A stretch of 64,000 nucleotides of DNA from contig OY821518.1 of the NCBI GenBank assembly GCA_963682025.1, positions 225,971,070-226,035,069 on the forward strand. The letters are read 5' to 3'. The position numbers were made by a program, and so were the translations under genes. The notes below the pieces were generated by a model. It did no database searches, had not been told where the DNA came from, and saw nothing but the letters and a program-made list of their open reading frames with translations. This DNA comes from Cordilura impudica. Lineage: Eukaryota > Arthropoda > Insecta > Diptera > Scathophagidae. Of the stretch, positions 23,785 through 34,765 are shown in pieces. Numbering within the stretch: the first letter of the stretch is position 1; each line of letters begins with the position of its first letter.

Positions 23785-23899
23785 ATTATTATTCATTTTT
23801 CAATTTTAATTTTCCATTTTTCAATTTCAATTTTAATTTTCCATTTGCCATTTTTCAATTTTAATTTTCCATTTTTCAATTTCCAGTTTTCTTTTTTCA

Positions 23900-23930
<31 letters not shown>

Positions 23931-24150
23931 TTCATTATCAATTTTAATTTTCCATTTGCCATTTTTAATTTTTCAATTTTCATTTTCCATTTTTCAATTT
24001 TCAATTTCCATTTTTCATTTTTAAATTTTCATTTTCCATTTTTCATTTTTCATTTTTCAATTTTCATTTTCCATTTTTCATTTTTCAGTTTTTATTTTCC
24101 ATTTTTCATTTTTAATTTTCCATTTTTCAATTTCCAGTTTTCTTTTTTCA

Positions 24151-24181
<31 letters not shown>

Positions 24182-24721
24182 TTCATTATCAATTTTAATT
24201 TTCCATTTGCCATTTTTAATTTTTCAATTTTCATTTTCCATTTTTCAATTTTCAATTTCCATTTTTCATTTTAAAATTTTCATTTTCCATTTTCCATTTT
24301 CCATTTTTCATTTTTCATTTTTCAATTTTCAATTTTCATTTTCCATTTTTCATTTTTCAATTTTCATTTTCCATTTTCCGTTTTTCATTTCTAAATTTTC
24401 ATTTTCCATTTTCCATTTTTAATTTTTCATTTTTCAATTTTTCAATTTTCATTTTCCATTTTTAATTTTTTAATTTTCATTTTTCAATTTTCATGTTCCA
24501 TTTTTCATTTTTCAGTTTTCATTTTTCATTTTTCAATTTTCATTTTCCATTTTTAATTTTTCAATTTTAATATTCCTTTTCCTTTCTTCATTTTTCCATT
24601 TTTCAATTCTCATTTTCCATTTTCCATTTTGCATTTTCCATATTGAATTCTTTAATTTTTATTTTCATTTTCCATTTTCCATTTTACAATTTTCGTTTTC
24701 CATTTTTAATTTTTAATTTTT

Positions 24722-24768
<47 letters not shown>

Positions 24769-24918
24769 TTAATTTTTAATTTTTTATTTCACATTTTTCA
24801 TTTTTAATTTTTCATTTTCCATTTTCCATTTTCCATTTTTCAATTTTCATTTTCCATTTCCCTTTTTTCATTTTCCATTTTGCGTTTTCCATTTCCCATT
24901 TTTCATTTTTCAATTTTC

Positions 24919-24950
<32 letters not shown>

Positions 24951-25305
24951 TGCGTTTTCCATTTTTCATTTTTCAATTTTCAATTTCATTTTGCATTTTT
25001 CATTTTCAATTTTCTTTTTTCATTTTCCATTTTCTATTTTCCATTTTCCATTTTACATTTTTCATTTTCCATTTTCCGTCTTTCATTTTCCATTTTTCAT
25101 TTTCCATTTTCCATTCTCCATTTTCGTTTTCTATTTTCCATTTTTCATTTTCCATTTTTATTTTTTATTTTTCAATTTTCTTTTTCATTTTCCATTTTCG
25201 ATTCTCTATTCCCCATTTTTCATTTTCTATTTTACATTTTGCATTTTACGTTTTTCATTTTCCATTTTCCAATTTTCATTTTCCATTTTCCATTTTTCGT
25301 TTTCA
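23785..25305. repeat. Pyrimidine-rich minisatellite, 7/14-bp unit (ATTTTTCATTTTCC)
   Basis: About 1.5 kb of alternating ATTTTCC, ATTTTTC and AATTTTC heptamers with marked strand asymmetry (nearly G-free on the plus strand). The open frames over it (71, 129 and 160 codons of F/H/S/I/P repeats) are artefacts. It lies exactly between the B3 fragment and element A6. Confidence 0.95.
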
Positions 25306-25306
25306 T

Positions 25307-26127
25307 TATACCCTATACCACTATGTGGTTTGGGTATAATGACTTTGTGCTGCTGTTTGTAACAACCAAAAATATTTGACCTAGACCCATCTTTAATTAT
25401 ACCGATCGAATCAGAATCACTTTCTGAGTTGATTTAACAATGTCCGTCCGTCCGTCCGTCCGTCCGTCCGTCCGTCCGTCCGTCCGTCCGTCCGTCCGTC
25501 CGTCTGTGTGTCCATGTAAAGCTTGTAATCAAACTGCAGGTCGCAAATATGAATATATTTTGATGAAATTTGGTATATAAGCTTTTGTCGGCCATGGGAT
25601 GAACGCTATTGAAATTGGTGAGAATCGGTCCATGTTCAGACCTAGCCCCCATACAAATTACCCATATGAAATCGACATAAATTGCCATAAGATCCAAATT
25701 GTCATATAGATCTTACTCAAATTGGGTTTGTATGCGTTCATTACATCCACTAATGAGTAGTCCAAAAATGATCCCTTTGACCCCATATGGAGCTGCTTCC
25801 CGATCTTCACTTAAATCTATTTAAAAACAAAAATATTGCACTGATTCTTCTCAAATTTTGTTTCTACATATTTTTGCAAAATACAAGAGACTTTACCAAA
25901 CATGATCAAGATCGGTCCATTTTTGGACCTAGTCCCTTTATAGATATAGCATCCGATATGAACTTTTTCATATCTGCAGCCAAAAAAATTAATAAAAATC
26001 CCACTCAAATTTGGTTTTTGCTTATTTTCAATGTCCAGTTAGTTGGGCCTAAGAGATAGGGTTTCTAAACGCATGGTATAGGGTATCGTATAGTCGGTCT
26101 AGACCGACTATAATTTTCTTACTTGTT
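25307..26127 (+). mobile_element. Family A element A6 with expanded GTCC tract
   Basis: Complete young-type copy. The GTCC microsatellite at 25442-25505 has about 15 units against 3-7 in sister copies. The interior is near-identical to A7, A9, A12 and A13 (CCATATGAAATCGACATAAA, CCCTTTATAGATATAGCATC). Ends with the 24-bp palindrome and CTTACTTGTT. Confidence 0.95.
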
Positions 26128-26199
26128 TTTTTTTCATATTGGCGATTTTTTTTATTATAACGTGATAACGATAAAAAAATATGTGGCAATACTACTAAC

Positions 26200-26655
26200 A
26201 TGAGCTATGTTATTGTGTTCTTGGTATTGCTTATATATGCATATTTTTTTTGTGGCATTTTTTATGTTGTTGTACAATTGTTATGTTCAACCACGAAACT
26301 GTTACAACAAACACACTGGGTTTTATGTTTTTTTTAGAGGTATCTACATATTTTTGCTCGTATCAAATTACAGTGGTGCCCGATTTAGCCCATTTTCAAT
26401 ACCAACCTGCGGGGAATAATGGCAAATGATACTCTTGAAACTTTATCCAGTTGGATGGCTTTTTTTGTGAATGAGCGTGATTTCAACAGACAGACGGACA
26501 GACAGACATCGCCATATCGACTCGAGCTGTGATAAGGATCAGGAATATATACACTTTATGGGGTCGGAAATTGGTTTTCCGATGGTTACAAACGGAATGA
26601 GAAACCTATATATACCCTCTGCCACTGAGGTGTGGAGGGTACAAAAACACGACAA
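26200..26655 (-). mobile_element. Family B element B4
   Basis: Keeps the end lost in B3: TATATACCCTCTGCCACTGA, then GGTGTGGAGGGTACAAAAAC, a hairpin-forming terminus. The interior has CAGACAGACGGACAGACAGA and ATGGCAAATGATACTC. The AACAAGTAAG end is missing. The mariner at 26677 inserted just beyond its end. Confidence 0.8.
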
Positions 26656-26676
26656 AAAATAAAATGTTTGCTTGTA

Positions 26677-27982
26677 ACGGGTGATTTTTTAAGAGCTTGA
26701 TAACTTTTTTTTAAAAAAAAACGCATAAAATTTGCAAAATCTCATCGGTTCTTTATTTGAAACGTTAGATTGGTCCATGACATTTACTTTTTGAAGATAA
26801 TTTCATTTAAATGTTGACCGCGGCTGCGTCTTAGGTGGTCCATTCGGAAAGTCCAATTTTGGGCAACTTTTTCGAGCATTTCGGCCGGAATAGCCCGAAT
26901 TTCTTCGGAAATGTTGTCTTCCAAAGCTGGAATAGTTGCTGGCTTATTTCTGTAGACTTTAGACTTGACGTAGCCCCACAAAAAATAGTCTAAAGGCGTC
27001 AAATCGCATGATCTTGGTGGCCAACTTACCGGTCCATTTCTTGAGATGAATTGTTCTCCGAAGTTTTCCCTCAAAATGGCCATAGAATCGCGAGCTGTGT
27101 GGCATGTAGCGCCATCTTGTTGAAACCACATGTCAACCAAGTTCAGTTCTTCCATTTTTGGCAACAAAAAGCTTGTTAGCATCGAACGATAGCGATCGCC
27201 ATTCACCGTAACGTTGCGTCCAACAGCATCTTTGAAAAAATACGGTCCAATGATTCCACCAGCGTACAAACCACACCAAACAGTGCATTTTTCGGGATGC
27301 ATGGGCAGTTCTTGAACGGCTTCTGGTTGCTCTTCACTCCAAATACGGCAATTTTGCTTATTTACGAAGCCATTCAACCTGAAATGAGCCTCATCGCTGA
27401 ACAAAATTTGTCGATAAAAAAGCGGATTTTCTGCCAACTTTTCTAGGGCCCATTCACTGAAAATTAGACGTTGTGGCAGATCGTTCGGCTTCAGTTCTTG
27501 CACGAGCTGTATTTTATACGGTTTTACACCAAGATCTTTGCGTAAAATCTTCCATGTGGTCGAATAACACAAACCCAATTGCTGCGAACGGCGACGAATC
27601 GACATTTCACGGTCTTCAGTAACACTCTCAGAAACAGACGCAATATTCTCTTCTGTACGCACTGTACGCATTCGTGTGGTTGGTTTAATGTCCAATAAAG
27701 TAAACTGAGTGCGAAACTTGGTCACAATCGCATTAATTGTTTGCTCACTTGGTCGATTATGTAGACCATAAATCGGACGTAAAGCGCGAAACACATTTCG
27801 AACCGAACACTGATTTTGGTAATAAAATTCAATGATTTGCAAGCGTTGCTCGTTAGTAAGTCTATTCATGATGAAATGTCAAAGCATACTGAGCATCTTT
27901 CTCTTTGACACCATGTCTGAAATCCCACGTGATCTGTCAAATACTAATGCATGAAAATCCTAACCTCAAAAAAATCACCCGT
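26677..27982 (-). mobile_element. Complete DD41D (rosa-type) mariner
   Basis: Inverted ends ACGGGTGATTTTTT at the left and AAAAAATCACCCGT at the right, each flanked by TA (26675-26676 and 27983-27984). TA is the target duplication expected for the IS630-Tc1-mariner superfamily. The 1306-bp element holds one intact transposase gene on the minus strand. Structurally complete and, as far as can be read, undamaged. Confidence 0.95.
26784..27869 (-). CDS. Mariner transposase, DD41D (rosa-type)
   Basis: 361-aa transposase that would bind its terminal repeats and cut and paste the element at TA sites in the nucleus. N-terminal residues 1 to about 115 have the helix-turn-helix character of this superfamily (LTNEQRLQIIEFYYQN; later SIRRRSQQLGLCYSTTWKIL). 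The RNase H-like catalytic domain shows D159 in ILFSDEAHF, D252 in WFQQDGATCHTA and D294 in CDLTPLDYFLWGYVKSK. There are 41 residues between the second and third D, which defines the DD41D group typified by rosa of tephritid flies. No stop or frameshift, and the length is normal. The start is the first ATG, about 110 bp inside the terminal repeat. The element could be active; no transcription evidence is available here. Confidence 0.95.
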   Translation of the reverse strand: MNRLTNEQRLQIIEFYYQNQCSVRNVFRALRPIYGLHNRPSEQTINAIVTKFRTQFTLLDIKPTTRMRTVRTEENIASVSESVTEDREMSIRRRSQQLGLCYSTTWKILRKDLGVKPYKIQLVQELKPNDLPQRLIFSEWALEKLAENPLFYRQILFSDEAHFRLNGFVNKQNCRIWSEEQPEAVQELPMHPEKCTVWCGLYAGGIIGPYFFKDAVGRNVTVNGDRYRSMLTSFLLPKMEELNLVDMWFQQDGATCHTARDSMAILRENFGEQFISRNGPVSWPPRSCDLTPLDYFLWGYVKSKVYRNKPATIPALEDNISEEIRAIPAEMLEKVAQNWTFRMDHLRRSRGQHLNEIIFKK

Positions 27983-28013
27983 TATTTTGTTTCTGTGCAC
28001 CTGGACTAATTTT

Positions 28014-28790
28014 TATACCCTATACCACTATGTGGTTTGGGTATAATGACTTTGTGCTGCTGTTTGTAACAACCAAAAATATTTGACCTAGACCCATCTT
28101 TAATTATACCGATCGAATCAGAATCACTTTCTGAGTTGATTTAACAATGTCCGTCCGTCCGTCCGTCTGTGTGTCCATGTAAAGCTTGTAATCAAACTGC
28201 AGGTCGCAAATATGAATATATTTTGATGAAATTTGGTATATAAGCTTTTATCGCCCATGGGATGAACGCTATTGAAATTGGTGAGAATCGGGCCATGTTC
28301 AGACCTAGCCCCCATACAAATTACCCATATGAAATCGACATAAATTGCCATAAGATCCAAATTGTCATATAGATCTTACTCAAATTGGGTTTGTATGCAT
28401 TCATTACATCCACTAATGAGTAGTCCAAAAATGATGCCTTTGACCCCATATAGAGCTGCTTCCCGATCTTCACTTAAATCTATTAAAAAACAAAAATATT
28501 GCACTGATTCTTCTCAAATTTTGTTTGTACATATTTTTGCAAAATACAAGAGACTTTACCAAACATGATCAGGATCGGTCCATTTTTGGACCTAGTCCCT
28601 TTATAGATATAGCATCCGATATGAACTTTTTCATATCTGCAGCCAAAAAAATTAATAAAAATCCCACTCAAATTTGGTTTTTGCTTATTTTCAATGTCCA
28701 GTTAGTTGGGCCTAAGAGATAGGGTTTCTAAACGCTTGGTATAGGGTATCGTATAGTCGGTCTAGACCGACTATAATTTTCTTACTTGTT
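28014..28790 (+). mobile_element. Family A element A7
   Basis: Full-length young-type copy, four GTCC units, intact ends (TATACCCTATACC start; palindrome and CTTACTTGTT end). Flanked by T runs on both sides. Confidence 0.95.
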
Positions 28791-28977
28791 TTATTTTAGG
28801 GTTGTCGCACTTTTATCGTAATAACATGCAAATAGGCAAGAATATGCAGCCAAGTTGAATTAAATACGTAGAGCAATGAGTACTTAGTGACCCTGAAGTA
28901 ATAACTTCCGAAACGAATGGAAACTTTTTGAACTCTATTCTATCAAAGTTGGAAAATGGTCCAAATATAGTGTTTTT

Positions 28978-29530
28978 TATACCCTATACCACTATGTGAT
29001 TTGGGTATAATGACTCTGTGCTGCTGTTTGTAACTACCAAAAATATTTGTCTTAGACCCATCTTTTATTATACCGTTCGATTCAGAATCACTTTCTGAGT
29101 CGATTTAGCGATGTCCGTCCATCAGTCCGTCCCTCTGTGTGTCCATGTAAATTTTGTAATCAAACTACAGGTCGCAAATATGAATATATTTTGATGAAAC
29201 TTGGTGTATGAGCTTCTACCAGCAGTAGGATGAACGCTATTGAAATTGGTGAAATTCGACCCATGTTCAGACCTAGTCCCCATACAAATGACCTCTATGA
29301 AATCGACATAAATTGCTATAAGATCCAAATTATCATATAGATCTCAGTCAAATTGGGTTTGTATGTGTTTATTATATTCATTAATCAGTAGTCCAAAAAT
29401 AATCCCTATAGGACAACTCTTAGTCATTGGGCACCATAAAGAGCTGCTTCCCGATATTCACTTAAATCTATCAAAAAAAAAAAAAATATTGCACAAATTT
29501 TTCTCAAATTTTTCAATATACTTTTTCAAA
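28978..29530 (+). mobile_element. Family A element A8, 3' truncated by a LINE
   Basis: Older subtype with GTCGATTTAGCGATGTCCGT. The sequence follows the family until about 29516-29530, where LINE coding sequence takes over. The rest of the element is not found after the LINE, so this is either a truncation or a junction with deletion. Confidence 0.85.
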
Positions 29531-30192
29531 AGACAGAAGGCTAACATGGAAGGATCATGTGAAAGCCAAAATAACTCAAGTTGACAACAAATTGAAAAAA
29601 ATGTACTGGCTTCTTGGTCGAAAATCAGAATTGAGTTTGGAAAATAAAATTGTGCTTTACAAAACAACTTTGAAGCCTATTTGGACTTATGGGATTGAGC
29701 TCTGGGGAACTACAAGTAATTCCAGTATTGAAATTATTCAAAGATTTCAATCAAAAACTTTAAGAATGATCACGAATGCTCCTTGGTTTGTTTCTAACAA
29801 TACCATACACAATGACCTTGATATCCCGAAAGTAAAAACTGAAATAGGAAATTATAGCCAACTATATTATAGCTGTTAGATGAAAGCGAAGAAGTCAGAA
29901 GACTAAATAGACATCATGTACTTGATCCGCCATTCAGGACTTAATTTTTAATTTCAAAAAACGTAATATATTACATAAAGATTTTTGTACATATTGTAAA
30001 AATAATATATATATATATACTATTGTAAAAATATTAATTAGAAATAAATGAACTATGATCTCTCGTATGTACTTATAGTGTTATTGATCTTAATGAAGAT
30101 CAATAACTAATGTTAGTTTATTTTTATTTTATCAAATTTGCTTAATATTGTAAAATAGATTGTAAATAAAGAATGAAGAAAAAAAAAAAAGT
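29531..30192 (+). pseudogene. 5'-truncated LINE (jockey-like), RT C-terminus and tail
   Basis: The plus strand encodes RRLTWKDHVKAKITQVDNKL, then KMYWLLGRKSELSLENKI, LYKTTLKPIWTYGIELWGTT and SKTLRMITNAPWFVSN. This is the thumb and C-terminal part of a jockey-type reverse transcriptase protein ('LDRRLTWKDHV', 'LKPIWTYGIELWG'). After the stop come about 310 bp of AT-rich 3' UTR, an AATAAAG box and a terminal poly-A run (30178-30190). It is a typical 5'-truncated LINE insertion with only the last ~660 bp present. The remaining frame is intact from about 29540 to 29879. No upstream RT or endonuclease, so inactive. Confidence 0.85.
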
Positions 30193-32345
30193 TTTTATTG
30201 GATATTTTAACGGGTTTCGGATTCTTGATACACAATTAGTTCTATATCCACTAGAATCATTCAATTTCCAAAAGCTTTTATACAATTTTTGATTTTTACC
30301 ACGGATTCCAGAAAAATTCCCCACAGTGCGTCGATGTAGTCATATTATACATACTCATAAAAAACAACTATTCTAACTAACTTTCGTTCGATATTAAATA
30401 AAAATGAGCTTAAATTAAAACAGTAGACAGTTTTATTTGTCGAAGTTATTACCGAGATTTTTGTGTAAATATTCAAAATTTAGTTTTTAAACTAAAAGCA
30501 TAGTTTATAGAATAAAATATTTAAACCTGATTTTTTTTTAAATAGTTCTAATGAAGGCCAATATAGGTGTTATGAGCTTAAGTATAAAGCATTTTTATTG
30601 AAAATGGGGCAGATGTAGAATTTGTTTTCGATTTTTTATTACCAATACACCAGAAGTTTAATTAACCTCATCCAGGACAACAGTAACCACAATAAAGGTT
30701 GAAAATCAGTTCAGCAAGACCATTGAACTAATTTATTATACGAATCGGGCCACTGTACATGGATGTTATAAGACGTGAAATGCTAAATAGAATTGTGATA
30801 AACATGATATTCTCGTAGTTAACAATAAAAGTAAGCTGTTCTATTTTACTTGTGGTTCCAAAAGTACTGACATCTTAGATTTTGTAAAATTCGAGTATTT
30901 ACGGAAGAGAACAAATTTTCAATAGCATTTATTTATGATTTATTTTACTGAATTCGTCGTTTGCACTCTCATAAGTATTGACAATTTTTTTGTATATTCT
31001 TAATGTTAATGATTTTCATTCAAATCACTTTGTGAAACTGTGCAATTTAAATTAATATTAACGTGAACTAAATTGAATTGTGGACTTAAAAAGGCATGAA
31101 CAACATACATATGTACAATAAAAATATATTTGCAATGCAACAATATACTAAAAACTACTTATTTCTTATTAAAGCCATTTCCCCCTATTTATTTTACTTT
31201 ATGTCGACATTTTTATTTACTTTTTATCATATAAATATTTGCTGAATGCGAAAAGGCAAAAAAAATGGCAGAAGACGGTAAAACAAACAGACATATTGCC
31301 ACGCTCCATTAATCTTTAACTTCAGACTATACAGCCGGAGAGAAACAAACTAACCACCAGGACAAGTTATGTCGGCTTCTTTCTGTACTATCACCGCATC
31401 ATCATCACCATCATCAGCATCATCATCATTATTGTCGTCATCATTACAAAAAAGAATTTTTGCCGCTAAACGATTGCGGAGGCAAATATTAATGCCTCAA
31501 TGATTAAGATGAGCATGTAGATTGAACTACATAAATAACTGTGTTAATGATAGTTTATGGTCTTAGGTTTGTTTTTGCTGTTGTAAAATTGGATTGTATG
31601 CGTACCATATGTCCTTTTCAAGCCTTATTGGTTACGAATTAGAAGATTTACTTTACATGGGTGAAAAATTGAAACATGCATGAATTATGGTTGTCATACA
31701 CTGGCGTCTGTGTTTTTGTTTATAACGCATTTATAAAAAATTATTGTCGCTAAAGAAAAAACAATAAGGAGAGTTTTAAATTAGTTTTTATTGTTAAATC
31801 GGTACTGTGCAGATATTTTGTCATTAAGAAAAATATTACATTTTTTAGGCTGCTTCAATCAGATGGTGGCTTTTTACACTATACATTAAAGGTTTCATGT
31901 ACACTATCGGACAAAATAATGTGTAAAATCGTAATTTTCTTTTACTTTTTATGAAAAAAAATCGTTTAATATTTTTTAATGTTAAAAAACTGGTAAATTG
32001 CTTTATTTCATCTTTAATACTACAAGAATAATAGGAAAACAAAAATATTTCAGTTCCTATTTTTAGTAACTCCATGTACATAAAACAAGGTCGGCTTAGT
32101 TACACCATTTATAACTCAAGAACGGCTGGACCGATTTTAATGATTTTTTTTTTGTTTAATTTGCCTCCGTCACCGAACTGCAAAATCATCATTATATAAA
32201 ATTATATCCTAAAATTTTTTTTCTAAAATTTAAAATTTCTTAAAAGGCTGCTCCATACATCTTGTCGCAACTTTTGAATGACGAATTCGATTTTGTTATG
32301 CGATATGTCAAAAAAAAAAAACTTTAAATTACGTTAGCTTTGAAA
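30193..32345. other. Probably unique, AT-rich DNA
   Basis: No gene or repeat family recognised, apart from a trinucleotide tract at 31394-31440. Confidence 0.45.
31394..31440. repeat. (ATC)n trinucleotide microsatellite
   Basis: Imperfect CATCATCATCACC repeats, about 15 units, in otherwise unique-looking sequence. Confidence 0.85.
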
Positions 32346-32348
32346 TTA

Positions 32349-32950
32349 CACAAGGGAACAAAATTGAACTTTTTTTGTGTTGATTTGAAATTTATAGCAA
32401 ATTTTTACTAATTTGAGGTCGCTGATTTCAAATCTGCACTTGGTTTTTTTCTATCAGCTCGACTTTTCGAGATATACCGTTATGTTCAAAATTAAGGCAC
32501 TTCCGCTACATATATTGGAATAACTTGAAAACGGTTCACCATATTAAATTAAAAAAAAAATCCGAAACTCGCAAACAATATTCTATTAAAGCCGTGCTTA
32601 CTTTGTTTTTAAATTTTCCAAGTAGTTTTAGAGATATCGTTCAAGTTTTGAAAAAAAAATTAAAATTTTTTAAAAAAAAACATTTTTTTTGGTCTTTAAA
32701 AATTCCTAAAAAATAAAAATGGGACAAAAATCACAGTTTTGGTCTACAAGCAGTTAGCTAAATATATTTCGAATAAAATGAGCTTTATTTCATTGCAATC
32801 GGTGCACAACTTTTGATTTTGTTCACGATTTCCATACAAAAATAACATTTTCTAATGTGTAAGTGTTTGTATGTAATAAGTTAGTTTTTTATGATTCTAA
32901 GAATTAAAAAAATTAAGTAATAAAAAAAGATTATTTCATTTTTATGGTCA
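32349..32950 (+). repeat. Left terminal inverted repeat of E1
   Basis: Pairs with 35110-35727. The inner boundary is the GATTATTTCATTTTTATGGT block; beyond it the arms no longer match. Confidence 0.85.
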
Positions 32951-33029
32951 GCTATACTTTTTAATTTAACACAAAAAGAGAATTTTAAAGAAAAATAAAA
33001 AATTTTAATACACAAATATTACAATGTAA

Positions 33030-34631
33030 TTACAACTCATCGAAAAATTTTCTTTTATAAGATTTTCTTAAATAACCGTGTTTAGAGGGATTTGTTTTAA
33101 TGCTCCAGCAATAGTCCGCCATCATATGCTTATCCCAGTGACCCTGGTACCGCTCCTCTATAGTGCGGATATCTTGATGGAAACGTTCACCTTGTTCTTC
33201 ACTGAAGTCTCCAAGATTTTCAGGGAAACAATCCAAATGACTGTGTAGGTAGTGCACCTTAATGCTCATATTACAACCAAGCTGCTTGAAATGTGACAAC
33301 ATGTTATCCACGTGGTCCGAATAGTGCTCACCCTTTTTGTTTCCCAGGAAATTGCGCACTATCCAAACAAATTCATTCCAAGTATTTCTTTCAATATCTG
33401 TCATGGAATTACTAAAATTTTCATCATTGATTAATTTTTTGATTTGAGGGCCATCAAAAATGCCAGCTTTCAGTTTCGCCGAACTCAAATTGTTGAACTT
33501 TTTACTGATATATCTAAAACAATCACCGTCCTTGTTGAGAGCTTTGATAAATTGTTTCATAAGTCCTAGCTTGATATGGAGAGGTGGCAGTATTATGCGA
33601 TCCCTGGGCACAAGTGGTTGATTAACTATATTGTGGTTTCCTGGAACCATAGCTTCCCTCGAAGGCCAGTCTTTCTTACTCCAGTGTTCAGATCTGGCTC
33701 TGCTATCCCATAAACAAATGAAACACGGATATTTTGTGTAGCCACCTTGTTGGCCTAGAAGAAAATTCACCATTTTTAGATCCACACAAATTAGCCAGCG
33801 GTGTTCGTTGTACTTTATTTTATTTATAACTGAGGCAATTGTAGAATATTCTTCTTTAGCTTTAGTTGAATGTGCAATGGGCAACGAACCCAATTTATTA
33901 CCGTTATGCAGAAGTACACATTTTAGGCTGCGTTTAGAAGAATCTATAAATAGTCGCCAGTCATTTGGATCATACTCCTCTAATCCCATCGCTGTTACTA
34001 AACCAGGAACATCTGAACAATAAACAAATTCATCGTCTTCGGAAAAGAATGGAAGTAAGTTTTTTTCTCTGTTACGGTAGTATGAAATTGTTGTTCCTTG
34101 GGTTAACAGATTTTTTTGCTTTAATCGAGAAGCAAGAATTTCAGATGCTTTTTTAGAAAGTCCAAGGTCTCTCACTAAATCACTAAGCTCCTCCTGATTA
34201 AATTGCTCGTGTTCAGAAGAAATATCTAAATGCAAGTCATCTGATCCAAATTCAGAAATTGGTGAAGGAACATTTTGTCGTAAGTCGTGGAAATTGTGTG
34301 TAGATGTAGATGGTTGTGGTTCTGAATCCTCACTAGAGTACAGGACTGGTTGGGTAATAGACAACGCGTTAGGATAAATCCATTTAGACCGGTTTGTTTT
34401 ATTAATGCCTGTTATGTTGACAGCGCAAAAATAACAATCATCATAATGATTCGAAGGTTCCCGCCAGACCATTGGTGTTTCATACTTGAAGTGGGTCCGT
34501 TGCTTGTTTGCCCATAACTTTAAATACTCTACACAGTTTTTACATACAGTATTAGGAATCCAGTACTTGTCACGGGTTTCCATGGTAAATCCGAAGTAGT
34601 CAAAATAAATTTTTTTAATAAAATCTAACAC
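33030..34631 (-). CDS. Candidate transposase of element E1 (uncharacterised family)
   Basis: A 533-aa protein, intact, the only gene in E1. The N-terminus has a probable zinc site of two Cys pairs: C30-x2-C33 and C66-x2-C69, with PMVWREPSNHYDDCYFC between and over the second pair. Residues 95-150 are acidic, S/P-rich and probably disordered. The core, residues 200-510, has conserved blocks: DWRLFIDSS (D230), RWLICVDLKMVNFLLGQ (D284), YPCFICLWDSRA (C303, C306), ILPPLHIKLGLMKQF (H352), HYLHSHLD, and SEEQGERFHQD (E482). I infer an RNase H-like DDE transposase using D230, D284 and E482, with a Cys/His insertion between the last two; that is a hypothesis. Relatives of this protein recur as unnamed proteins in arthropods, by recall. 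The position between long TIRs and two broken relatives nearby support a transposon role. The first ATG is assumed; an upstream exon is possible. Confidence 0.75.
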   Translation of the reverse strand: MLDFIKKIYFDYFGFTMETRDKYWIPNTVCKNCVEYLKLWANKQRTHFKYETPMVWREPSNHYDDCYFCAVNITGINKTNRSKWIYPNALSITQPVLYSSEDSEPQPSTSTHNFHDLRQNVPSPISEFGSDDLHLDISSEHEQFNQEELSDLVRDLGLSKKASEILASRLKQKNLLTQGTTISYYRNREKNLLPFFSEDDEFVYCSDVPGLVTAMGLEEYDPNDWRLFIDSSKRSLKCVLLHNGNKLGSLPIAHSTKAKEEYSTIASVINKIKYNEHRWLICVDLKMVNFLLGQQGGYTKYPCFICLWDSRARSEHWSKKDWPSREAMVPGNHNIVNQPLVPRDRIILPPLHIKLGLMKQFIKALNKDGDCFRYISKKFNNLSSAKLKAGIFDGPQIKKLINDENFSNSMTDIERNTWNEFVWIVRNFLGNKKGEHYSDHVDNMLSHFKQLGCNMSIKVHYLHSHLDCFPENLGDFSEEQGERFHQDIRTIEERYQGHWDKHMMADYCWSIKTNPSKHGYLRKSYKRKFFDEL

Positions 34632-34727
34632 ACTTTTTTTTAGTTGGGATTGATTTTACAGGTGTTTCTTGACGTAGCCATTGCACAATTTTGAAGTATA
34701 TATCAAAGTAACACAATTTTCAATAAA

Positions 34728-34765
34728 TAACACACGGGAACAAAATTGAACTTTTTTGTGTTGAC
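34728..34765 (+). repeat. Internal copy of the E1 terminal block
   Basis: GGGAACAAAATTGAACTTTT followed by TTGTGTTGA repeats the E1 left end (32354-32385) in direct orientation, ~100 bp upstream of the transposase start codon and preceded by TAACAC. Could be a transposase-binding repeat or the buried end of another copy. Confidence 0.65.

Noticed and set aside
24207..25362. Long open frames (71, 129, 160 codons) of F/H/S/I/P repeats
   Set aside because: Produced by the ATTTTCC minisatellite, which lacks stops in several frames. Not a protein.
25434..25697. Repeated 60-90 codon frames such as MDLMAIYVDFIWVICMGARS
   Set aside because: They recur on the same strand of every family A copy, with the TDGR repeat coming from the GTCC microsatellite. 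No codon-level conservation argues for a gene.
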